A stretch of DNA of 64,000 nt from Paludicola sp. MB14-C6 (lineage in GTDB: Bacteria > Bacillota > Clostridia > Oscillospirales > Ruminococcaceae), in NCBI RefSeq assembly GCF_030908625.1, contig NZ_CP133133.1:2790001-2854000 (forward strand), read 5' to 3'. Made by a program: the position numbers and the translations under genes. Positions 1-8,329 of the stretch are shown here, piece after piece. The notes beneath the pieces are model-generated. The model ran no database searches. It was not told the DNA's origin and saw nothing but the letters and a program-made list of their open reading frames with translations. Position 1 is the stretch's first letter; every line of letters starts with the position of its first letter.

Positions 1-384
1 TATAAATTAAAATTGAAAGAACATATTACCTTTTTAGGTAATTTATGCGAGGAGGATATGTGTGAGCGCATGATGAATTCCCATGTGTTTCTATCTGCTT
101 CTAGTATAGAAAACAGCCCAAATAGTTTGGGCGAAGCGATGCTGCTTGGCGTACCTTGCATAAGCTCTGATGTTGGTGGTGTAACGAATATGATGAAACA
201 TAATACTGAAGGTTATATTTATCCAGCTGATGAGTATTACATGATTTCTTATTATGTGAAAGAGATTTTTGATAACCCTGATATTGCTCTTCAATTTTCT
301 GAAAAAGCAAAAAATCATGCAAAAAATACTCATGATAAAATTAAAAATATCGATGAGTTAATTCAAATATATAAAAAAATATAA
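1..384 (+). CDS. Glycosyltransferase, C-terminal part (5' end outside window)
   Basis: The frame is open from base 1, so the gene begins upstream; about 127 residues are visible. They match the C-terminal half of a GT-B (GT4-like) glycosyltransferase: an ENSPNSLGEAMLLGVP stretch corresponds to the E-x7-E nucleotide-sugar contact region, followed by a typical SDVGG segment and the final helix of the fold. It presumably adds a sugar during assembly of a surface polysaccharide, because a pyruvyl transferase gene follows 18 bases later. Family assignment is firm; donor, acceptor and linkage cannot be read from the fragment. Confidence 0.85.
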   Translation, partial: YKLKLKEHITFLGNLCEEDMCERMMNSHVFLSASSIENSPNSLGEAMLLGVPCISSDVGGVTNMMKHNTEGYIYPADEYYMISYYVKEIFDNPDIALQFSEKAKNHAKNTHDKIKNIDELIQIYKKI

Positions 385-402
385 GAATAGGGGAGAGTAT
401 AT

Positions 403-1371
403 ATGTCTGATATTAAAACATTCATACTATTTAGCCCAGCAATATCGTCATTAAATATTGGTGATGAAATAATCGTAGATTCCTGTAAAAAATATTTAAA
501 ACCACTATTACATAATTCTTATGTAGTCGAATTTGCAACCCATGTTCCTGTTACGAATATGTATATGTCGTTTATTGGAAATATTAATCATAAATTTGTA
601 TTAGGAAGCAATTTGTTAATGCCAAAAATGAATCAGAGTTTTAGACAATGGGATATAAAGTCATCAAATATCAATGCGATAAAACCAATAATAACAATGG
701 GCGTAGGTTGGCACTCATATTCAGGAAAATCAAATCATTATACAGAAAAATTGTATAAAAGTTTATTTAACCATGAGTATATAAATAGCGTTAGAGATCA
801 GTATACTGTAGAAAAGCTTCGCAGTATAGGTGTAAATAATGTAATTAACACCGCGTGTCCATCACTATGGGGATTTACTGATGAATTTTGTGATAGTATA
901 CCGACAAAAAAATCTGATACTGTTATTTGCACACTTACAGACTATAGGCCAGATGTGGAAAAAGATAAAGAACTTTTAAGTATTCTTTCTAAGAATTACA
1001 AACGTGTTTTATTATGGGTTCAAAGCCAAGGCGATATAGAATATATTTCTCAAGTCATTACGGATGATAAGATAGAAATTGTTTCACCATCTTTAGCGAC
1101 ATATGATAGTATTTTAGCTAATAACGATGTGGATTATGTTGGAACTAGATTACACGGTGGGATTAGAGCTCTACAACATAAAAAACGTTCATTTATAGTT
1201 GCTGTTGATAATCGTGCCAATGAAATACACAAGGATTGTGGGCTACCCATTATACAAAGAGAAAATTTAGAAAAGCTAGAGGAAGTTATTAATAGTGAAC
1301 AAAAAGTATCTATTGACTTGCCTAGAGAAAATATAAGAAAATGGTTAGCGCAATTTAATATTGAGTACTAA
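403..1371 (+). CDS. Polysaccharide pyruvyl transferase family protein
   Basis: A protein of 322 residues, the usual length for the PS_pyruv_trans family (CsaB/WcaK-like). Family members move pyruvate from phosphoenolpyruvate to a sugar hydroxyl to form acidic ketals on cell-wall or exopolysaccharides. Visible hallmarks are the N-terminal NIGDE segment and the C-terminal GTRLHGGIRALQ motif with the conserved His near residue 250. A GGGGAGAG ribosome site precedes the ATG. It lies between a glycosyltransferase and a flippase, which supports a role in modifying a repeat unit before export. Some members of the family are not proven pyruvyl transferases, so the reaction is inferred. Confidence 0.85.
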   Translation: MSDIKTFILFSPAISSLNIGDEIIVDSCKKYLKPLLHNSYVVEFATHVPVTNMYMSFIGNINHKFVLGSNLLMPKMNQSFRQWDIKSSNINAIKPIITMGVGWHSYSGKSNHYTEKLYKSLFNHEYINSVRDQYTVEKLRSIGVNNVINTACPSLWGFTDEFCDSIPTKKSDTVICTLTDYRPDVEKDKELLSILSKNYKRVLLWVQSQGDIEYISQVITDDKIEIVSPSLATYDSILANNDVDYVGTRLHGGIRALQHKKRSFIVAVDNRANEIHKDCGLPIIQRENLEKLEEVINSEQKVSIDLPRENIRKWLAQFNIEY

Positions 1372-1380
1372 CTTTTAGGA

Positions 1381-2802
1381 GTGGACAAAATCAATAAGTA
1401 TAAAAAGCTATTCTCAGATACAATGTTGTTTTCGTTTAGTGTGTTAGTATCAAAAGTTTTGTCTTTTTTTATGCTACCACTATATACTAACAGACTTACA
1501 ACTCAAGAATATGGAACCATTGATTTAGTAGTAACCACAGCATCATTGTTAATTCCAGTCTTGACTTTAAGTATTACTGATGCTGTATTAAGATTTTCAT
1601 TGGATAAAGATTCAGATCCAATGATGATATTTTCGATAGGACTTAAATTTTTAGCTTTTGGAGTAGTGCTTGCAATAGTAATATCCTTAATAGCGATGAT
1701 ATGTGGATTTGATATAAAATTATGTATGGTGTTTGACTTAATATTTATAACAAATTCTATATACACTCTGCTCAGTCAGTTTGTGAGAGGTATTGGTAGG
1801 GTCAAAGTGTTCGCGTTGAATGGAATAATATCAACTAGTGTGACAATAGGATTTAATATCCTTTTTTTAGTAGTTTTTAAAGCGGGCATATATGGATACT
1901 TATCTTCAATTATTATATCGGAGTTTATATGTATCATATATATGAGTTGCACGATAAATATAAAACAATATATTTCTTTCGAAAAAAGAGATAAAGAAAA
2001 ACAAAGAGAAATGCTAAAGTATGCTACACCACTAATTCCAAATTCAATTTCTTGGTGGGTAAATTCGCTTTCTGATAGATATATTATTGTTGCGTTGTGT
2101 GGGGTAGGAATCAATGGTATATATTCTGCAGCTTGTAGATTACCTACGCTTGTTTCGACAGCTGGGGATATTTTTATGCGAGCTTGGCAGCTTTCAGCAA
2201 TAAGTGAATTGAATAGTAAAAACCGCAACGAATTTTATAATTTAATATATAAATACTATAATTTGGTGCTTGTTTTTTGCTGTTCAATTGGAATTATGGC
2301 AACGCCTTTACTTGCTAAAATTTTATTTGATGTTAAATTTCAATCAGCTTGGAAATCTGCAATTTTCTTGTTAATTGGTGCTGTATTTTCTGCGCTTAAT
2401 GGTTTCATTGGTTCGTTATTTACAGCTACAAAGAATTCTAGAAGTTTATTTATTTCTACTTTAATAGGTGCCTCTACAAATATTCTATTAAATTTTATGT
2501 TAATTCCAATTTTAAATGAATGTGGGGCAGCAATTGCTACTATGACTAGTTTTTTTATTATCTTAATTGTAAGAGGAAAACTATTAAAAAGTGAATTTCC
2601 TGAGTTCAAAGTTTTTAGGATTAAGTTTATACTTGGCTATATATTGTTAATAGTTCAAGCTTCGGTCATGTTATGTACTATTAATAATATATTTGTACTT
2701 AATGTTATTATATCTTTACTCATCATATTTTTGTTTTCAAAAGATATTTTCTTATTGCTAGAAAAAGCTTTATTTAAAAGCAGATTACGTCTTAATAAGT
2801 AA
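1381..2802 (+). CDS. Polysaccharide flippase (MATE/MOP superfamily, Wzx-like)
   Basis: A strongly hydrophobic protein of about 470 residues with 12-14 predicted membrane segments. It opens with the FSFSVLVSKVLSFFMLPLYT segment typical of polysaccharide/O-antigen export flippases. It should move lipid-linked repeat units across the membrane. It sits 9 bases after the pyruvyl transferase in the same operon. The start is doubtful: the GTG at 1381 overlaps the AGGAG ribosome site (1377-1381) and has no spacer. An ATC at 1390 has ideal spacing, and the first ATG is at 1423. The downstream neighbour is an O-acyltransferase, consistent with modification of the exported chain. Confidence 0.88.
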   Translation: MDKINKYKKLFSDTMLFSFSVLVSKVLSFFMLPLYTNRLTTQEYGTIDLVVTTASLLIPVLTLSITDAVLRFSLDKDSDPMMIFSIGLKFLAFGVVLAIVISLIAMICGFDIKLCMVFDLIFITNSIYTLLSQFVRGIGRVKVFALNGIISTSVTIGFNILFLVVFKAGIYGYLSSIIISEFICIIYMSCTINIKQYISFEKRDKEKQREMLKYATPLIPNSISWWVNSLSDRYIIVALCGVGINGIYSAACRLPTLVSTAGDIFMRAWQLSAISELNSKNRNEFYNLIYKYYNLVLVFCCSIGIMATPLLAKILFDVKFQSAWKSAIFLLIGAVFSALNGFIGSLFTATKNSRSLFISTLIGASTNILLNFMLIPILNECGAAIATMTSFFIILIVRGKLLKSEFPEFKVFRIKFILGYILLIVQASVMLCTINNIFVLNVIISLLIIFLFSKDIFLLLEKALFKSRLRLNK

Positions 2803-3059
2803 GTTCATCTCGTTCATGAGTTAGTATGCAGTTATATATTGAATACGTGTAATTGTAGCATTGCTAATTATCAAAGGTATTTTAAACTTTGTGATATCGG
2901 TATTAGTTTTTTATTATAAATTTCAAAAGTAATGAGTTTTGTAATATAAAAAATATATTAGCAAATTATATCCAAAAATTCCGAACACGAAAGTAATAAA
3001 AGTGAACAAATAATCATTATCCACTTTACTCATTTATGTAAATCATCATGAGGTATAAT

Positions 3060-4550
3060 ATGATTTTCAATTCCATGTCTTTCTTAATATTCTTTCCTAT
3101 AGTAACTGTTGTCTATTTTCTAATTCCTCATAAAATAAAATGGATTTGGTTATTGGTAACCAGTTATTTTTTCTATATGTGTTGGAATCCCCAATATGCA
3201 ATTTTAATTGGGTTTTCAACTGTAATTACATATTTAAGCGGTATATTTATAGAAAAGTTAAGAAAAATACCAGACATCAAAAAATCTAAGAGGTTAATGC
3301 ACCTAGTGGTGTATTTATGCTTGGCCATTAACTTAGGTCTATTATTTTTCTTTAAATATTTTGACTTCGCAATAGATAATATTAATATAGCACTTTCTTT
3401 ATTGAACTTATCATTAGTGCAACCCGAGTTCGATGTTTTATTACCTGTTGGTATTTCCTTTTATACATTTCAAGCGTTAAGTTATACGATTGATGTTTAT
3501 CGTGGGGATATTTATGCAGAACGTAATATTGGAAAATACGCGTTATTTGTATCATTTTTTCCACAGTTAGTAGCCGGACCTATTGAGCGTTCTAAAAATT
3601 TATTAACGCAAATTAACGATAAACACAATTTTGATTATACAAGGGCTAAGCTCGGATTACAGCTCATGCTATGGGGTTTATTCCAAAAAATCGTAATTGC
3701 AGATAGAGTTGCTATTATTGTGAATAATGTATATGGGAATTACTCTAATCAATCAGGTATCGTTTTAATCTTGGCGACAATTTTATTCGCAGTGCAAATT
3801 TATTGCGATTTTTCAGGCTATTCGAATATGGCAATCGGTGCAGCTCAAGTAATGGGATTTAAGCTTATGGATAACTTCAATCGTCCTTATTTTGCTCGAT
3901 CCATTAAAGATTTTTGGCATAGATGGCACATATCGCTTAGCTCCTGGTTTAGAGACTATTTATACATACCGTTAGGCGGAAGCCGTTGTTCCAAAGAGAG
4001 AAAGTGTTTTAACCTAATGGTTACATTCCTTTTGAGTGGATTATGGCATGGAGCGAGTTGGAATTATGTTGTTTGGGGCGTATTACACGGTTTTTATCAA
4101 GTATCTGGTGAAATTTTAACACCGGTGCGAAGTAAAATTAAAAAAGCTTTTAAAGTAAATGAAAGTAGCTTTGCTCATAGACTATTTCAATGCGTATTTA
4201 CATTTATATTAGTTGATATAGCATGGATATTTTTTAGAGCACCTGGAGTAAAAGCTGGATTATCAATTGTTAAAACAATGATTACAAATTTGAATTTAAA
4301 TGCTCTTATTGATGGAACTTTGTATACATTTGGGGTATCACAATCTCAGTTCACTACAATGCTCATAACAATTGTTGTACTATTCATAGTTTCTTCATTG
4401 CAAAGGAAGTATAAATTGAGAGAAAAATTACAACAACAACCTTTATGGTTTAGATGGATGATATATTTTATTGCTATCAATAGTATTTTATATCTTGGTG
4501 TTTATGGATCTGAGTATGCTCAAACACAATTCATTTATTTCCAATTCTAA
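3060..4550 (+). CDS. MBOAT family O-acyltransferase (AlgI/DltB-like)
   Basis: This 496-residue multi-pass membrane protein passes an acyl, usually acetyl, group across the membrane to an extracellular partner that modifies a polymer. Family signatures are visible: the VGISFYTFQALSYTIDVYRG segment, FWHRWHISLSSWFRDYLYIP, the PLGGSR loop, and GLWHGASWNYVVWG with the invariant catalytic His. The start at 3060 is chosen over the ATG at 3048 because GAGG (3050-3053) is correctly placed only for 3060, and the resulting N terminus is typical of AlgI proteins. An SGNH-type partner follows 16 bases later. About 245 bases of AT-rich DNA separate it from the flippase, so it may have its own promoter. Confidence 0.93.
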   Translation: MIFNSMSFLIFFPIVTVVYFLIPHKIKWIWLLVTSYFFYMCWNPQYAILIGFSTVITYLSGIFIEKLRKIPDIKKSKRLMHLVVYLCLAINLGLLFFFKYFDFAIDNINIALSLLNLSLVQPEFDVLLPVGISFYTFQALSYTIDVYRGDIYAERNIGKYALFVSFFPQLVAGPIERSKNLLTQINDKHNFDYTRAKLGLQLMLWGLFQKIVIADRVAIIVNNVYGNYSNQSGIVLILATILFAVQIYCDFSGYSNMAIGAAQVMGFKLMDNFNRPYFARSIKDFWHRWHISLSSWFRDYLYIPLGGSRCSKERKCFNLMVTFLLSGLWHGASWNYVVWGVLHGFYQVSGEILTPVRSKIKKAFKVNESSFAHRLFQCVFTFILVDIAWIFFRAPGVKAGLSIVKTMITNLNLNALIDGTLYTFGVSQSQFTTMLITIVVLFIVSSLQRKYKLREKLQQQPLWFRWMIYFIAINSILYLGVYGSEYAQTQFIYFQF

Positions 4551-4566
4551 AGGGGAGGGACTAAAC

Positions 4567-5526
4567 TTGGCTAAAAAAAGTTGGATTTTTCGAAGTATTA
4601 TATTTATAGTAATAATGCTTGTTTGGATTTTCTCTGTTATTTTACCTCAATACAGTAAAGGCTATAATGCATCAATGATTGATAAATATGATCGTCTTAA
4701 AAGTGTGAAAGAACCGAAAATAATACTCGTTGGTGATTCTAATGTAGCATTTGGATTTAATTCAAAGTTAATTGAGGAACAGTTCAATATGCCAGTTGTT
4801 AATATGGGATTACATGGTGGACTAGGGCTCACATTACATACAGATATTGTAAAAGGGAACATCAACAAAGGTGATATTGTAGTTGTATTACCAGCGCAAT
4901 ATGATTTCCCAAATGGAATTAGTGATGCTGTGCTTGCGTGGCAAACGATAGAGAATCATTTTTCTTTATGGTCGAAAATAAGATATCAAGACTATGAAAA
5001 AATGATTGAAGCATTTCCGACTTATTTAAAAAAAGCAGTTGAACTATCGTTCCCAAATTGCTTGAGCCGTTTGAAGTTTTGGAATCGTGAAACAACCCCA
5101 CCTCCACCAAAGAGTGTTTACTCACGAGCGGCTTTTAATGAATATGGTGATGTAAAGTTTGAACGTTCGAAAAATATAATGAAAAACAGGCATCTCGCTG
5201 AAGCAGGATTTAGACGAGGTCAAATATCCAAAGAGCTTATGCAGTATTTAAATGAGTATCATAAATATGTTGAATCTCAAGGGGCAACACTCTTTATGGG
5301 AGTTCCACCAATAATGCAAGAGATTTTTGAAATGACTGATGAAGAACTTGCCGATTTTCAAGAGGAGTTAGAAAATAGTATTCAATTTGAATTGATTTCT
5401 GATTTTAATAATTATATTTATTCAGAGACCTTGTTTTATAATACCAATCTTCATTTGAATGATAGAGGTGTTGAAATTAGGACACAACAATTTATTAAGG
5501 ATCTAACTAAAGCAGTTAAAAACTAG
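4567..5526 (+). CDS. Membrane-anchored SGNH/GDSL-like esterase or acetyltransferase
   Basis: A protein of 319 residues with one N-terminal membrane anchor (about residues 7-28) and an extracytoplasmic domain. VGDSN near residue 58 is an SGNH block I serine motif, and NLHLNDRG near the C terminus supplies the D-x-x-H-like block V. Such proteins partner with MBOAT acyltransferases and attach or remove acetyl groups on surface polymers. The TTG at 4567 is preferred because GGGGAGGG lies 7 bases upstream; the frame is open further upstream, but that would overlap the MBOAT gene. It ends about 130 bases before the nucleotidyltransferase. Substrate unknown. Confidence 0.75.
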   Translation: MAKKSWIFRSIIFIVIMLVWIFSVILPQYSKGYNASMIDKYDRLKSVKEPKIILVGDSNVAFGFNSKLIEEQFNMPVVNMGLHGGLGLTLHTDIVKGNINKGDIVVVLPAQYDFPNGISDAVLAWQTIENHFSLWSKIRYQDYEKMIEAFPTYLKKAVELSFPNCLSRLKFWNRETTPPPPKSVYSRAAFNEYGDVKFERSKNIMKNRHLAEAGFRRGQISKELMQYLNEYHKYVESQGATLFMGVPPIMQEIFEMTDEELADFQEELENSIQFELISDFNNYIYSETLFYNTNLHLNDRGVEIRTQQFIKDLTKAVKN

Positions 5527-5659
5527 TAAGATTTACTGCCTTATTGGTAATTTCTTAGATTGTTAGAAAGATAAAAATCAAAAATTAGAGGTTAAAAAAG
5601 TCAATCAATCTTTATATTGAAATAATAAAATATAACCAAACCACGAAAGGACATACAAA

Positions 5660-6586
5660 ATGAATACATCATTAGTAATCATGGCTGCTGGAATTGGATC
5701 ACGATTCGGTGGCGGCATTAAACAACTTGAACCAGTTGGCCCTAATGGAGAAATCATTATGGATTATTCTATCCATGATGCAATCAAAGCAGGATTTAAT
5801 AAAATTATATTTATAATACGCAAAGATATAGAAGATGATTTTCGTGAAGTCATCGGTAATCGTATTGAAAAGATTTGTAGAGAATTAAATGTAACAATGG
5901 AATATGCATTCCAAGCATTAGAGGATGTTCCAAAAGGCGTTTCTTTACCAGAAAATCGTAAAAAGCCATGGGGTACAGGACAAGCTGTTTTATCTTGTAA
6001 AGGGTTAATTAAAGAACCATTTGCAGTCATTAATGCAGATGATTATTATGGTAAGGAAGCATTTTATAAAATCCATGAGTTCTTACTGTCATATACAAAT
6101 TCAGAACCAAACAAGCTATGTATGGCAGGCTTTATCTTGAAGAATACACTAAGTGAAAACGGTGGAGTTACAAGAGGTATTTGTCAAGTCAATGAAGAAG
6201 ACTATTTAACTAATGTTGTTGAGACACATGATATTGTGAAAACTGATAAAGGTGCAGCAGTAAACGGAAACGAAATTGATGTCAATTCATTTGTATCAAT
6301 GAATATGTGGGGGTTAACCCCAGAGTTTATTGATATTCTTGCAAATGGATTTGTTGAGTTCTTTCAAACGATTGATGGCAACGAGCAGAAAGATGAGTAT
6401 TTGTTGCCAGTTTTAGTTGGACAATTACTGCAAGAAGATAAAGTATCGGTAAAAGTTTTAAAGACTTCTGATGAATGGTTCGGTGTTACCTATAAGGAAG
6501 ATAAAGATTATGTAATAGATTCTTTTAAGAAACTAATTGCAATTGGTGCATATTCTGAAAATTTATTTGAAGATTTATTAGGATAG
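5660..6586 (+). CDS. Sugar-phosphate nucleotidyltransferase family protein
   Basis: This 308-residue cytoplasmic protein starts with MAAGIGSRFGGGIKQLEPVGP, a close variant of the G-x-G-T/S-R signature of NDP-sugar pyrophosphorylases. A VINADDYYG segment supplies the metal-binding aspartates. The family joins a sugar-1-phosphate to an NTP, giving the activated donor for glycosyltransferases. The divergent GxKQ loop places it in a poorly characterised clade, so it should not be called RmlA or GalU outright. A GAAAGGA site lies 8 bases before the ATG. galE follows 35 bases later, so both probably feed the polysaccharide operon with precursors. Confidence 0.8.
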   Translation: MNTSLVIMAAGIGSRFGGGIKQLEPVGPNGEIIMDYSIHDAIKAGFNKIIFIIRKDIEDDFREVIGNRIEKICRELNVTMEYAFQALEDVPKGVSLPENRKKPWGTGQAVLSCKGLIKEPFAVINADDYYGKEAFYKIHEFLLSYTNSEPNKLCMAGFILKNTLSENGGVTRGICQVNEEDYLTNVVETHDIVKTDKGAAVNGNEIDVNSFVSMNMWGLTPEFIDILANGFVEFFQTIDGNEQKDEYLLPVLVGQLLQEDKVSVKVLKTSDEWFGVTYKEDKDYVIDSFKKLIAIGAYSENLFEDLLG

Positions 6587-6621
6587 ATTTAGAATAAAAT
6601 ATTTGGCAAAGGAGATAACCC

Positions 6622-7638
6622 ATGAAGGTTTTAGTCACTGGTGGTGCTGGATATATCGGTAGTCACACATGTGTAGAATTATTGAATGCAGGGTTTGATG
6701 TCGTTGTTGTAGATAACCTCTATAATTCAAATGTAGAAGCGATTGCTCGTGTTGAAGAAATAACAGGTAAAAAAATCACTTTCTATCAAGAAGATATTTG
6801 CAATAAAGATGCTCTCGACACTATCTTTTCAAAAGAGAATGTGGACGCTGTTATTCATTTTGCTGGCTTGAAAGCAGTGGGCGAGTCTGTAAGAGAACCT
6901 CTTGCATATTACGAAACGAACATTGCTGGAACAATGACTTTATGCAAGGCTATGAAAGAAGCAAATGTCAAAAATATAATTTTTAGTTCTTCAGCTACAG
7001 TTTATGGAGATCCTGCTTTTATACCAATAACAGAAACTTGTCCAAAGGGTATTTGTACAAATCCATACGGGTGGTCCAAATGGATGGTAGAACAAATATT
7101 AACTGATTTATATACATCAGATAATAGCTGGAACGTAGTATTGCTAAGATATTTTAATCCTGTTGGTGCACATGAAAGTGGTAAGATTGGTGAAGATCCG
7201 AAAGGAATACCAAACAATCTTATGCCATATATTTCGCAAGTTGCAGTAGGTAAGCTATCTTGCTTAGGCGTATTTGGTGATGATTATGATACACATGATG
7301 GCACAGGCGTGCGAGATTATATTCATGTTGTGGATCTTGCAATAGGGCATATTAAGGCTATAAAACAGTTTCAAAATAACGGAGGAGTTTATACATATAA
7401 CTTAGGAACAGGCATAGGTTATTCTGTTCTTGATATGGTAAAAGCCTTTGGAAAAGCTTGTGGAAAAGAAATACCTTATGAAATAAAGCCTCGTCGTGCT
7501 GGTGATATAGATAAGAACTATTGCTCGCCTGAAAAAGCAAAAGATGAGCTTGGATGGCAAGCAACCCGTAGCTTGCAAACAATGTGTGAGGACTCATGGA
7601 GATGGCAAAGTAATAATCCAAACGGATATGAGAAATAG
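6622..7638 (+). CDS. galE: UDP-glucose 4-epimerase
   Basis: This 338-residue protein is of standard GalE length and interconverts UDP-glucose and UDP-galactose with bound NAD. The Rossmann motif [11 protein letters not shown] is at residues 6-16. FSSSATVYG supplies the catalytic Ser/Thr, and YGWSK is the YxxxK pair. The C-terminal half carries the RAGD segment common to GalE enzymes. A strong AAGGAGA site lies 8 bases before the ATG. It is the last gene of the polysaccharide cluster and is followed by a perfect 19-bp terminator hairpin at 7702. Very confident. Confidence 0.97.
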   Translation: MKVLVTGGAGYIGSHTCVELLNAGFDVVVVDNLYNSNVEAIARVEEITGKKITFYQEDICNKDALDTIFSKENVDAVIHFAGLKAVGESVREPLAYYETNIAGTMTLCKAMKEANVKNIIFSSSATVYGDPAFIPITETCPKGICTNPYGWSKWMVEQILTDLYTSDNSWNVVLLRYFNPVGAHESGKIGEDPKGIPNNLMPYISQVAVGKLSCLGVFGDDYDTHDGTGVRDYIHVVDLAIGHIKAIKQFQNNGGVYTYNLGTGIGYSVLDMVKAFGKACGKEIPYEIKPRRAGDIDKNYCSPEKAKDELGWQATRSLQTMCEDSWRWQSNNPNGYEK

Positions 7639-7701
7639 ATTATCTAATTTGTGACAGTAACTGGAGTACTTGTCTAATCTCAAATACCTGTTCACTACCA
7701 T

Positions 7702-7751
7702 ACAAAATAAGAACGTATAGTAGAGATGCTATACGTTCTTATTTTGTTTTT
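7702..7751 (+). terminator. Rho-independent terminator after galE
   Basis: Perfect 19-bp inverted repeat (arms 7702-7720 and 7729-7747) with an 8-base loop and a T-rich end. It closes the galE transcript. Confidence 0.93.
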
Positions 7752-7841
7752 CCCCCCACATAAGGTCTTAGGGTTACCCTAAACAAGCCTAATGTCCCCA
7801 TTAGGCAATGCTTGCTATACCAATACCATTACAATTCAACC

Positions 7842-7879
7842 AAAAGGCAAACAACATTTTTACGTTGTTTGCCTTTTTC
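7842..7879 (+). terminator. Orphan terminator-like hairpin
   Basis: Perfect 14-bp stem (AAAAGGCAAACAAC and its complement, 7842-7855 and 7864-7877), 8-base loop and a T tract. No gene lies between it and the galE terminator, so it may be left over from a lost gene, or may insulate the recombinase module from upstream transcription. Confidence 0.7.
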
Positions 7880-8083
7880 ATATTTATAAATAAATAGTAA
7901 ATACTATTCAATATTTTCGCCCACCCCTCACTCTAAACGGCAAATAGAGTAAGGGGGATTTTTATATCCTAGAATAAAAACGCTACACCATAGCGATAAT
8001 CTTCTAATATTTGTGGCATGTACAAGCAGAATTTTAGAACAACACGAATATAGTTATAGTAAATGACAACAGGGGGTGGCAGA

Positions 8084-8269
8084 ATGATTAATGATGTAAT
8101 AAAGCAAATAGACGTAGAAAATGATATGGAGGTAAACCGAAAATCACAAGCAGAATTCCTATTTGAGTATCAAAAATCAGTTCTACTCAACCTATCTGAA
8201 CAAGGTGTAATAAATGATATCCAATGCCAGCAATGTATTGAGAAATTAGCATGGCAATTTAGAAAATAA
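8084..8269 (+). CDS. Small SHOCT-like protein upstream of the recombinase
   Basis: 61 residues from an ATG preceded by AGGGGGT with 8-base spacing; the upstream ATG at 8063 overlaps that site and is unlikely. The second half (EYQKSVLLNLSEQGVINDIQ then CQQCIEKL) resembles a short SHOCT-type C-terminal helix pair, with two Cys in a CQQC pair. It lies 60 bases before the serine recombinase and is probably co-transcribed, so a role as an accessory or regulator of recombination is a fair guess, but nothing in the sequence proves a function. Confidence 0.6.
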   Translation: MINDVIKQIDVENDMEVNRKSQAEFLFEYQKSVLLNLSEQGVINDIQCQQCIEKLAWQFRK

Positions 8270-8329
8270 TCCATACATTCGCAAAGAGAATAAACTGCTG
8301 TTAAACTGTAAAGGAAGGAGATGATAGAG

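Larger units (their letters stand above)
7639..8083. other. Gap between galE and the recombinase module
   Basis: Holds the galE terminator, a short palindrome (GCCTAATG/CATTAGGC, 7788-7807) and a second orphan terminator hairpin at 7842-7879. I looked on the minus strand for the missing C-terminal half of cotJC and found no coding sequence for it. Confidence 0.6.

Noticed and set aside
7639-8083. C-terminal half of cotJC left of the recombinase
   Set aside because: No reading frame or CotJC-like residues found on the minus strand; the half must lie outside the window if it exists.
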